This document shows positions 1-5,809 of a DNA stretch of 7,564 nucleotides, piece by piece. Each line of letters opens with the position of its first letter. Positions within the stretch are counted from its first letter, which is position 1. The DNA comes from a bacterium (GTDB taxonomy: Bacteria > Chloroflexota > Dormibacteria > UBA8260 > Bog-877). Below the pieces are notes generated by a model. It was not told the DNA's origin. It did not search any database and saw only the letters and a program-made list of their open reading frames with translations. Made by a program: the position numbers and the translations under genes. Location of the stretch: contig JAJYWT010000177.1 of NCBI GenBank assembly GCA_021791345.1, positions 1-7,564 of the forward strand. Reading direction: 5' to 3'.

Positions 1-28
1 CCGTCGCAGGTGGACCACCGGCGCTCAT
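1..28 (-). CDS. hpnE: Start of a further operon gene, probably hpnE (FAD-dependent squalene-forming oxidoreductase), cut by window edge
   Basis: Only nine codons are visible, reading MSAGGPPAT. The ATG (26-28) overlaps the hpnD stop codon TGA (25-27) as ATGA, the same arrangement as at the hpnC/hpnD junction, which indicates translational coupling. No strong Shine-Dalgarno precedes it. The product cannot be identified from nine residues. The hpnE proposal is inference: in characterised hopanoid loci hpnC, hpnD and hpnE are usually adjacent, and HpnE (a flavoprotein amine-oxidase/desaturase relative) reduces hydroxysqualene to squalene, the one step missing from this window between HpnC and the cyclase. 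A real HpnE would be expected to show a GxGxxG FAD-binding motif just past this edge. Another hopanoid gene is the alternative. Confidence 0.5.
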
Positions 29-906
29 GGCAGTAGGGTGGCTCTCAGCCAGGCGGATACGGCCAGCCTCACCTTTTGCCCGGAGGAGAGGGCCACCCGC
101 TCAGTCTGAACGTCGAAGTTGCGCCGACGGATCTCCAGCAGGAGGCGCTGATACAGGGCGGCCAGCGCCGCCGGGCAGCCTCGGGCGTCGCGGTCCACCA
201 GGGGGACCAGCTGCAGGCCGATGGCGAAGTGCTCCTGGGCCTGCTCGGCCTCGTGGGCCATCAGCCGCCGATAGGCGTCAGCGTGATGGCCCCGAGGGCC
301 TATCTCGAGGTCGGCCTCGTCGATTCCGAACGATTCGAGGTCGGCCTGCGGCAGGTAGCAGCGACCGTTGGCCAAATCCTCAGCCAGGTCGCGCAGGATG
401 TTGGTGCGCTGCATCGCCTCGCCCAGCTCCACCGCCAGGGTCTCCACCCGCGGGTCGGTGTAGCCGAAGATGCGGGCGCTGAGCAGGCCCACCGATCCGG
501 CCACCCCGTAGCAGTAGCGTTTCAGGTCGGACTCCGTCGCTATCACCAGCGGCGCGCAGTCGGCGCTGCAGCCGTCGATCACATCGTGGAGGTGGCGAGG
601 ATCGAGGTGGAAGCGGTCGGCGGAGTCGGCCAAGGTCAGCCACTCCGGGCTGGTGGGCCGGCCCCTCAGGGCGTTCTCCAGCAGCAGCCGGTAGGCCTCC
701 AGGCGGTCCCGTCGCTGCGCGGCGCTCCCGGGTCCGTCCGCGATGTCGTCGGCCCCGCGGCAGAAGCGGTACACGGCATTCAGGGCGCGCCGCTTGGGGG
801 TGGGGAGGAGCCGGAACGCGTAGTAGAAGTTCCCGGCGGACTGCCGGACCTCCAGGGCGCACTGCTGGTGGGCGGCCTCGAGTTCGGCGGCGGGCGCGAG
901 GCTCAT
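25..906 (-). CDS. hpnD: Presqualene diphosphate synthase HpnD
   Basis: This 293-aa head-to-head prenyl synthase of the squalene/phytoene synthase fold should condense two farnesyl diphosphates to presqualene diphosphate. It shows the family's NFYYAFRLLP start region (26-35), first Asp-rich motif DDIAD (53-57), YCYGVAG (131-137), and second Asp-rich motif DLAED (173-177) within TNILRDLAED, followed by NGRCYLP (180-186). The C-terminal RRNFDV (261-266) is also typical. The YCY-VAG-SVG segment and the NILRD motif separate HpnD from HpnC. Length is normal for the family. The ATG start (904-906) overlaps the hpnC stop as ATGA, and only GGGAAG sits immediately before it, so translation probably depends on coupling. 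One oddity: the region where HpnD proteins usually read like DGMxMD here reads DGCSAD (111-116), with a second cysteine at 117. Family assignment is firm. The exact product is inferred from family and pairing with hpnC. Confidence 0.93.
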   Translation of the reverse strand: MSLAPAAELEAAHQQCALEVRQSAGNFYYAFRLLPTPKRRALNAVYRFCRGADDIADGPGSAAQRRDRLEAYRLLLENALRGRPTSPEWLTLADSADRFHLDPRHLHDVIDGCSADCAPLVIATESDLKRYCYGVAGSVGLLSARIFGYTDPRVETLAVELGEAMQRTNILRDLAEDLANGRCYLPQADLESFGIDEADLEIGPRGHHADAYRRLMAHEAEQAQEHFAIGLQLVPLVDRDARGCPAALAALYQRLLLEIRRRNFDVQTERVALSSGQKVRLAVSAWLRATLLP

Positions 907-1778
907 CTTCCCGGCGGCGGTTGCCCGCCCCTCCAGGCGAGGAGCGACGTCAGCAGGGTGGCCCGGCGCTGACGCCCGCTGACGGCGGCCTTGCGCTCAA
1001 AGACCAGGTCGCCGGCTTCCACCACCGCCTCGGTCGCGGCCAGTCCGGAGAGGATGAAGGTCGCCATCTCCACCCGCATCAACCCGGGCACCTCATGGAC
1101 CAGTGGCCATCCTTCACGCAGCAGGCGGCGAGCCCGTCCCAGCGCATGCCTCAGGGCGGCGCGGTTGCCCGGGGTTGGCTCCCCGCTCTCCCATTCCTCC
1201 TCGCTGACCCGATGCTGTGCCAGCACCTCCAGCGGGAGGTAGCGGCGGCCGCGCGCCCGGTCGGCGGCGATGTCCTGCCACATGTTGGCCAGCTGCAACC
1301 CGGTGCAGATCGAGTCGGAGTGGCCGACCGGCACCTCCTCGGTTATCCCCTCCAGGGCGAGCACCAGCTGACCAACCGGGGTGGCCGAGAGGGTGCAGTA
1401 GGTGTCGAGCTCCTCCCAGGTGGAGTACCGCACGAACTCCTGATCCTGCAGGTTGGCCTGGATGAGCCGCAGAAAGCATCCCCGGTCCAGCTGGTGGCGC
1501 TCGATCACCGGCTGGAGTCGCTGGAACACCGGGTGCTGGGGGTGCCCCGTATAGCACGCCTCCAGCTCCTCCTGGCACAGCCCCAGCTGCGCGCGCGCGT
1601 CCCCCAGCTGCTCGTCGCCGATGTCATCGACCAGGCGGCAGAAGCCGTAGATCGCGGCCCTGGCCTCGCGCCGGCTGGGGCGCAGCAGCCAGGCCGCAAT
1701 CGGGAAGTTCTCCCGCCGTCGGGCAGCCTCCAGGCGGGCCGCGGAGAACTCGGGCAGGGTGGCGCTCACCTGGCCCAC
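903..1778 (-). CDS. hpnC: Hydroxysqualene synthase HpnC
   Basis: This 291-aa protein is the second squalene/phytoene-synthase-fold enzyme of the pair. HpnC converts presqualene diphosphate, made by HpnD, to hydroxysqualene. Diagnostic segments are ENFPIA (23-28), FCRLVDDIGDE (46-56) with the first Asp cluster, YCTLSATPVGQLVL (127-140), and ICTGLQLANMWQDIAAD (157-173), which holds the second Asp pair D169/D173, then RGRRYLP (176-182). ENFP near the N terminus and LQLANxWQD are characteristic of HpnC rather than HpnD. The start is GTG at 1776-1778. It has a strong ribosome-binding site, GGGGAGGG, 8 nt upstream inside the end of the cyclase gene. A second in-frame GTG three codons later is 17 nt from that site and less likely. 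The gene begins 4 nt after the cyclase stop and overlaps hpnD by 4 nt. Both Asp motifs are intact, so activity is expected. Confidence 0.93.
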   Translation of the reverse strand: MGQVSATLPEFSAARLEAARRRENFPIAAWLLRPSRREARAAIYGFCRLVDDIGDEQLGDARAQLGLCQEELEACYTGHPQHPVFQRLQPVIERHQLDRGCFLRLIQANLQDQEFVRYSTWEELDTYCTLSATPVGQLVLALEGITEEVPVGHSDSICTGLQLANMWQDIAADRARGRRYLPLEVLAQHRVSEEEWESGEPTPGNRAALRHALGRARRLLREGWPLVHEVPGLMRVEMATFILSGLAATEAVVEAGDLVFERKAAVSGRQRRATLLTSLLAWRGGQPPPGR

Positions 1779-1782
1779 AGAC

Positions 1783-3759
1783 TCAACCCTCCCCGCTGAG
1801 AGCCCGGCCGGGATGCACCAACCGTGCCAGTGCCATCACCGGGAAGACGGTGGCGTACATGTGGTAGCGGAGATAGAACGCGCGCGGAAAGCCGGTGCCG
1901 GTGAAGAGCGGGTCGGTCCAGCTGCCGTCCTCGTCCTGGTGGGCGGCCAGCCAGTCGCCGGCCGCCGCCATCCCCTGGGCCAGATCGGCGTCGGGCTGAC
2001 CCTCGGGAGCAAGGTGCAGGGCGGCCTCCAACGCCAGCAGCGCCCAGGCGGTCTGGGACGGGGTCGCCTCCCCGCGCCCGATGTGCTCGGGGGAGTGGTA
2101 GGAGAGCACCGACTCCCCGAAGCCGCCATCCGGGTGTTGATGCCGCCTCACCCAGCGGCCCAGCCGATCCAGCCGCTGGCGGTCGGCCTCCTCGCCAAGC
2201 GTGGCCAGCGCGGTCGCCACCGCGGCCCCGCCGTAGACGTAGTTGACCCCCCACCTGCCGTAGTAGGCGCCGTCTCCCTCCTCGGAGCTGCGCAGCCAGG
2301 AGACCGCCCGCCAACGCGCCAGGGCCAGATCCCGGCCCCCGCAGCGGGTGAAGGCCTCGACCACGTGCGCGGTCACGTCCGGGCTGGGCGGGTCGAGCAC
2401 CTCCCCGAAGTCGGAGATCGGCAGGCGCTCCACCCAGCGCCGGTTGTTGTCGGCGTCGAAGGCCGCGTAGCCTCCGTCGGACCCCTGCATGGCGACCAGC
2501 CATCGCAGTGCCCTCTCCATCGCGGCCCCCACCGCGCCGGGCTCGTGACGTCGGTGGCCCGCCGCGGTCAGGGCGCAGAGCACGACCGCGGTGTCGTCGG
2601 TGTCGGGGTACTGGTCGTTGTAGAACTCGAAGGGCCAGCCTCCGGGCTCAACGTCGGGCAGGTGCACCGCCCAGTCGCCCCGCTTCTTCACCTCCCGGGC
2701 GATCAGCCAGTCCACCGCCCGTCGCACGGCCGGGTGACCGGGTGGTACTCCGGCGTCCATCAGTGCCCACAACGCCAGCGCGGTGTCCCACACCGGGGAC
2801 ACGCAGGCCTGGAGCCGGAAGCCGCGCTCATCCTCGATCCCAAAGCTGTCCAGCGCCGCCAGCCCCTGACGGACCGGGGGATCCGACAGATGGTGCCCCC
2901 GGGCCACCAGTGCCATCAGGCCGTAGACCCAGGGTGGCTGGATCCCGGCCCACGAGCCGTCCTCCTCCTGGTGGTCCAGAATCCACCGCTCGGCCTCCGC
3001 CAGCGCCAGCTTGCGCAGGCCCACCTTGGGCAGCCTGCCGTAGATGCGCACCAGCCGGTCCACCGACTTCCAGGTCAGGGTGCCCGCCGCCGGCACCGGG
3101 GGGCCGGCGGGCAACTCCCCGGGAGCCGGTCGCTCGAGTGGGAAGACCGTCTCCAGAGACCGCAGGATCGCCAGCGGCACGGTGGTGGCCCGAGCCCAGG
3201 AGGCGAGGTCGTAGATGCTCCCTGGGCGGTGGCCGGGAATCAGGACCCACTCAGGGGGCACGACCGGCAGCTCGCGCCAGGGCCAGAGCCCGCCGAGGGC
3301 GAGCCAGATCCTGGTGAAGACCCGGGTCGCGTGGATGCCGCCATGGCGGGCGACGAACTCGCGGGCCGCGGCGACCCCGGGGTCGTCCAGGTCCACCCCG
3401 ATGGCGCGCATCGCCACGAAGACCTCGGCGGTCACGCTGACGTCCCCCGGGACCTCGGGAGCGATCCCGAAGCTGCCGTCGGGGCGCTGCTCGCCGCGCA
3501 GATAGCGCAGGGCGGAGGCCTCCCGCGCTCGATCGGCAACCCCCAGGAAGCGGCACATCAGCAGGTACTCGGCGGTGATCGCGGCGTTGCTCTCCAGCTC
3601 ACCCATCCAGGAGCCGTCGGGCAGCTGCCGGGAGAGGAGGTTGGCGACCGCGCGGTCCAGCACCGGCTGCAGCTCTGGTCTCGGCTCGAGCCCCTCCGAG
3701 AATGGGGACTCCGAGATCAGCTCGAGGGTCAACTCCAGCGGTCTCCCAACCAGCGGCAC
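1783..3759 (-). CDS. shc: Squalene-hopene cyclase
   Basis: This 658-aa class II triterpene cyclase (also called hpnF) protonates squalene and folds it to hopene/hopanol as a monotopic membrane enzyme. The catalytic DxDD motif is DTDDT at 386-390, with D388 equivalent to the proton-donating Asp376 of the Alicyclobacillus enzyme by my manual alignment. Other conserved elements are GIQPPW (272-277), SPVWDT (321-326), DVTAH with H465 (461-465), GRWGVNYVYG (501-510) and the C-terminal GTGFPRAFYLRYHMY (621-635), which carries the aromatic cavity residues. At least seven QW-type repeats (x-Q-x3-DG-x-W/F/Y) are visible, near 45-51, 91-97, 264-270, 425-431, 492-500, 541-547 and 608-614. The length is close to the usual 630-680. 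The start is uncertain: GTG at 3759 overlaps the preceding gene by 31 nt, while TTG at 3732 overlaps its stop as TTGA and has GGGAG about 10 nt upstream. The latter would give 649 aa. Function is very secure. Confidence 0.96.
   Translation of the reverse strand: MPLVGRPLELTLELISESPFSEGLEPRPELQPVLDRAVANLLSRQLPDGSWMGELESNAAITAEYLLMCRFLGVADRAREASALRYLRGEQRPDGSFGIAPEVPGDVSVTAEVFVAMRAIGVDLDDPGVAAAREFVARHGGIHATRVFTRIWLALGGLWPWRELPVVPPEWVLIPGHRPGSIYDLASWARATTVPLAILRSLETVFPLERPAPGELPAGPPVPAAGTLTWKSVDRLVRIYGRLPKVGLRKLALAEAERWILDHQEEDGSWAGIQPPWVYGLMALVARGHHLSDPPVRQGLAALDSFGIEDERGFRLQACVSPVWDTALALWALMDAGVPPGHPAVRRAVDWLIAREVKKRGDWAVHLPDVEPGGWPFEFYNDQYPDTDDTAVVLCALTAAGHRRHEPGAVGAAMERALRWLVAMQGSDGGYAAFDADNNRRWVERLPISDFGEVLDPPSPDVTAHVVEAFTRCGGRDLALARWRAVSWLRSSEEGDGAYYGRWGVNYVYGGAAVATALATLGEEADRQRLDRLGRWVRRHQHPDGGFGESVLSYHSPEHIGRGEATPSQTAWALLALEAALHLAPEGQPDADLAQGMAAAGDWLAAHQDEDGSWTDPLFTGTGFPRAFYLRYHMYATVFPVMALARLVHPGRALSGEG
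1787..1794 (-). promoter_or_regulatory. Ribosome-binding site of hpnC
   Basis: GGGGAGGG on the minus strand, 8 nt before the GTG at 1778 and inside the last codons of the cyclase gene. The spacing fixes the hpnC start at 1778 rather than at the GTG at 1769. Confidence 0.75.
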
Positions 3760-4787
3760 AGCCGCTCGACCTCGGCGGCGAAGGGGGCGGCGAGCGGGAG
3801 TTTGGCAGCCGCTCCCAGCGCCCGCTCGGTCCAGGTCGTGGTCAGCCCCTCGCAGCGCTCGGCGACCCCCCTCTCCCTCAGGAGTGCGACCGCCGCCGCC
3901 AGGGTGGACTCGGAAAGCCCGGACGGGTCGAGCCAGGACTCGGCGGTCCTGCCCAGCTCACCCTTGGCGTTGAGGGCGAGCAGCAGCGGCAGCCCCTGCT
4001 TGCGCCGCAGCAGGTCGTTGCCGACCGGCTTGCCGGTCTCCTCGGCGTCGCCGAAGACGCCCAGGGTGTCGTCGCGCAGCTGGAAGGCGATCCCAAGGGT
4101 CCGGCCGAAACTCTCGCAGGCGGCCACCACCTCCAGGCTGGCTCGGGAGGCGACCGCTCCCATGGCGGTGGCCGCGCCCATCAGGGCCCCGGTCTTGAGC
4201 TCAACCATGCGCAGGTACTTGCTGAGGTCGGCGGGTGGCTGGCCCGTCGCCGCGATGTCGGACTGCTGCCCGGCCACCATCTCCAGGGTCGCCGTCCCCA
4301 GGGTGTCGGCCGCCAACCGGCTCATCGCGGGCGGCACCCCGGAACGGCTGATCGCGAGGAAGGCGGCGGTGAGGAGCGCATCCCCGGTGTTGAGCGCGGT
4401 TGCCATCCCGTCCCTCACCCAGAGCGCCGGCTGGCCGCGCCGTGAGAGGTCCTCGTCGACGATGTCGTCGTGCACCAGGGAGAAGTCGTGGATGAGCTGC
4501 ACCGCCACCCCGAGCTGGCGGGCCCACTCGGCGGAACCCCCAAGGCCGGCCGCGATCAGCATCGTCAGGGTGGGGCGGAGCGCCTTGCCCGGCCTCGCCC
4601 CCGGTTCCAGTCCCAGGTGGTAGCGGGACGGTCCCGCGATCTCGGTGGGGAGCAGCTCGACCGCGGCCAGGAGGCCGTCGGTGATCGCCGACTGGTAGCG
4701 TCCCAGGACCCTCCTGGCGGTGGCGTCGACGCTCTCCCCCGGATCTGCGAGCTCTGCCACGATCGCATCTTCGCGCTCAGATATCAC
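3729..4787 (-). CDS. Trans-polyprenyl (farnesyl/geranylgeranyl-type) diphosphate synthase
   Basis: This enzyme makes an allylic prenyl diphosphate from IPP and DMAPP. In this operon farnesyl diphosphate for HpnD is the logical product. The 352-aa protein shows GKALRP (67-72, IPP-binding Lys/Arg), the first Asp-rich motif DDIVD (107-111) in LVHDDIVDED followed by RRG (116-118), LKTG (197-200), and the second motif DDTLGVFGD (239-247). The first motif lacks the Pro/Met-type two-residue insertion of usual bacterial FPP synthases. The fifth residue before it is Phe102 and the fourth is Ser103, a pattern shared with type I GGPP synthases, so C15 versus C20 is unsettled. The start is GTG at 4787: it has GAGGAGG 6 nt upstream and overlaps the ispH end by 11 nt. 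The open frame continues upstream to an ATG at 4904, but that stretch lies inside ispH and is Arg/Gly/Pro-rich shadow sequence. It corresponds in position to hopD of Streptomyces hopanoid loci. Confidence 0.92.
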   Translation of the reverse strand: MISEREDAIVAELADPGESVDATARRVLGRYQSAITDGLLAAVELLPTEIAGPSRYHLGLEPGARPGKALRPTLTMLIAAGLGGSAEWARQLGVAVQLIHDFSLVHDDIVDEDLSRRGQPALWVRDGMATALNTGDALLTAAFLAISRSGVPPAMSRLAADTLGTATLEMVAGQQSDIAATGQPPADLSKYLRMVELKTGALMGAATAMGAVASRASLEVVAACESFGRTLGIAFQLRDDTLGVFGDAEETGKPVGNDLLRRKQGLPLLLALNAKGELGRTAESWLDPSGLSESTLAAAVALLRERGVAERCEGLTTTWTERALGAAAKLPLAAPFAAEVERLCRWLGDRWS

Positions 4788-5619
4788 GGCACGCCTCCTC
4801 CACCTCGTCGACCACCCAGCCCGGGGTGGATGTCCCCGAGGTGATCCCCACCCGCTGCCCCTTCTGGAACCACTCGGGCCGGACCTCGGCCGCGCTCTCC
4901 ACATGATGGGTGGGGCGGCGGGCCGCGCAGGCCTCGGCGAGGGCGGTGGTGTTGGCCGAGTTGCGCCCTCCGACCACGATCACCACGTCCACCTGGTCCA
5001 GCAGCCCGGTGAGTGCCTCGCGCTGGCGCTGGTTGACGACCGGGCACGTGGTGTCCCGCACCTCCAGCTCCCCCGTCCTCCGGGCCACCCGTTCCGCGAT
5101 CTCCCGGAACAGCGGCTGGGGGAAGGTGCTCTGGCAGACGATCCCCCGACGCTCGCGGTAGGGCAGCCGGTCCGCCTCCTCCAGGGAGGAGATCACCGTC
5201 ACCTCCCGCCCCTCGTCGACTCCGGCCCAGCCGGCCACCCCGACCACCTCCTGGTGCTGACCGTGTCCCACGATCACGACCGGCAGATCGCGCTCCGCCA
5301 GCTCCTGGGCGTGCCGCTGCACCCGCCGCACCAGCGGGCAGGTGGTGTCGACCACGGTGAGCCCGGAAGCGGCGGCGGTCTGGAAGAGGCGGGGGGTCGC
5401 GCCGTGGGCGGTGATCACCACCGGCGCCTCGCTCGCCGCGGGCAGCTTGTCGATCCGCCGCAGGCCCTTGGCCTCCAGATCTTCCAGCGCCCTGGCGTTG
5501 TGGACCACCTGCCCGAGCGCCGCGGCATCGCCGCTGGCCTCCAGCGCCGCCCCGGTCAGCGCCAGGGCATCCCGAACACCGAAGCAAAAGCCGGTGTGCC
5601 GGGGTCGTAGAGTCTCCAT
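4777..5619 (-). CDS. ispH: 4-hydroxy-3-methylbut-2-enyl diphosphate reductase IspH
   Basis: IspH (LytB) is the [4Fe-4S] enzyme that reductively dehydrates HMBPP to IPP and DMAPP, the final step of the MEP pathway in the cytosol. The three cluster cysteines are visible: C12 in GFCFGV, C94 in DTTCPLV and C192 in DTTCPVV. Substrate-site residues are also in place: H40 in VVHN, H72 in AHG, H122 and E124 in HQEVVG, T165 in QST, S221/N223 in GGRNSANT and S264 in TSGTSTP. The second serine of the usual NSSNT is alanine here. At 280 aa it is at the short end of the family, with little C-terminal extension. The ATG at 5617-5619 is the only plausible start: an in-frame TAA lies about 30 bases upstream, and GGAAGGGTGAGGG provides ribosome-binding potential. 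It is first in the minus-strand operon, so it supplies C5 units directly to the genes behind it. Confidence 0.96.
   Translation of the reverse strand: METLRPRHTGFCFGVRDALALTGAALEASGDAAALGQVVHNARALEDLEAKGLRRIDKLPAASEAPVVITAHGATPRLFQTAAASGLTVVDTTCPLVRRVQRHAQELAERDLPVVIVGHGQHQEVVGVAGWAGVDEGREVTVISSLEEADRLPYRERRGIVCQSTFPQPLFREIAERVARRTGELEVRDTTCPVVNQRQREALTGLLDQVDVVIVVGGRNSANTTALAEACAARRPTHHVESAAEVRPEWFQKGQRVGITSGTSTPGWVVDEVEEACRDI
4794..4800 (-). promoter_or_regulatory. Ribosome-binding site of the prenyl diphosphate synthase
   Basis: GAGGAGG on the minus strand, six bases before the GTG at 4787 and inside the last codons of ispH. This near-consensus site decides the start and excludes the longer N-terminal extension to 4904. 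Confidence 0.8.
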
Positions 5620-5691
5620 CTGGCCCTCACCCTTCCGCTCATTTGCTTACAACGCCTAAACTATCTCCACGTCCGACGCTACGCTCGGCCA

Positions 5692-5701
5692 ATCTCGAGA
5701 T
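5692..5701. promoter_or_regulatory. 10-bp perfect palindrome, possible regulator site
   Basis: ATCTCGAGAT reads the same on both strands. It ends one base before the left arm of the larger inverted repeat that starts at 5703. It may be part of the same operator or chance. It contains a CTCGAG core, which is not rare in GC-rich DNA. Confidence 0.3.
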
Positions 5702-5702
5702 A

Positions 5703-5730
5703 CGTTATCGAACAGGCAGGGAAGATAACG
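5703..5730. promoter_or_regulatory. Inverted repeat CGTTATC-N14-GATAACG, candidate operator
   Basis: The two 7-bp arms (5703-5709 and 5724-5730) are exact reverse complements. Their centres are 21 bp apart, two helical turns, so a dimeric regulator could contact both arms on one DNA face. The A/T-rich arms stand out in this GC-rich window, and the repeat sits between two divergent transcription units. A transcriptional terminator is unlikely: the loop is long, the stem A/T-rich and no genes converge here. The regulator is unknown and is not encoded in the window. Confidence 0.45.
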
Positions 5731-5809
5731 AAATGGTGATGCGACGCACCGTCCGAGCGGGATCGGCGAGAACCCTGCGCCGGGCGTCTCCGGCCTTTGG
5801 GTCGAGCTG

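Larger units (their letters stand above)
5620..5809. promoter_or_regulatory. Divergent intergenic control region
   Basis: This 190-base non-coding stretch separates the minus-strand hopanoid operon from the plus-strand dehydrogenase unit. Its part from about 5641 to 5735 is clearly richer in A/T than the surrounding genes, as expected for promoters. It must carry the start signals for ispH and probably those of the dehydrogenase. I could not find a convincing pair of -35/-10 hexamers with 16-18 base spacing on either strand and do not assign exact promoters. An inverted repeat and a palindrome within it are listed separately. Confidence 0.6.

Noticed and set aside
76..972. A 298-codon plus-strand frame opposite hpnD
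   Set aside because: It is antisense to a gene with all family motifs intact. Its own translation shows no domain and crosses the hpnD/hpnC junction.
2458..2460. Phe434 in the cyclase where the Alicyclobacillus enzyme has Tyr420
   Set aside because: As I recall, many proteobacterial cyclases naturally have a GAFDxDN-type sequence here, so Phe is ordinary variation rather than an altered active site.
1759..4623. A 954-codon open frame on the plus strand, antisense to hpnC, the cyclase and the prenyl synthase
   Set aside because: It is rich in Gly, Pro, Arg, Gln and His with no recognisable domain and lies opposite three unmistakable enzyme genes. Long antisense frames are expected in high-GC coding DNA.
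4788..4904. N-terminal extension of the prenyl synthase up to the ATG at 4904
   Set aside because: The stretch is Arg/Gly/Pro/Trp-rich shadow sequence within ispH. The GTG at 4787 has a near-consensus ribosome-binding site and matches the usual family length.
4720..5610. A 296-codon plus-strand frame opposite ispH
   Set aside because: Composition is low-complexity (His, Pro, Gly, Arg), and the opposite strand carries an intact IspH with all cluster cysteines.
5676..5685. Tandem ACGCT ACGCT in the intergenic region
   Set aside because: Two copies of a 5-mer are too short to support a regulatory or repeat claim in GC-rich DNA.
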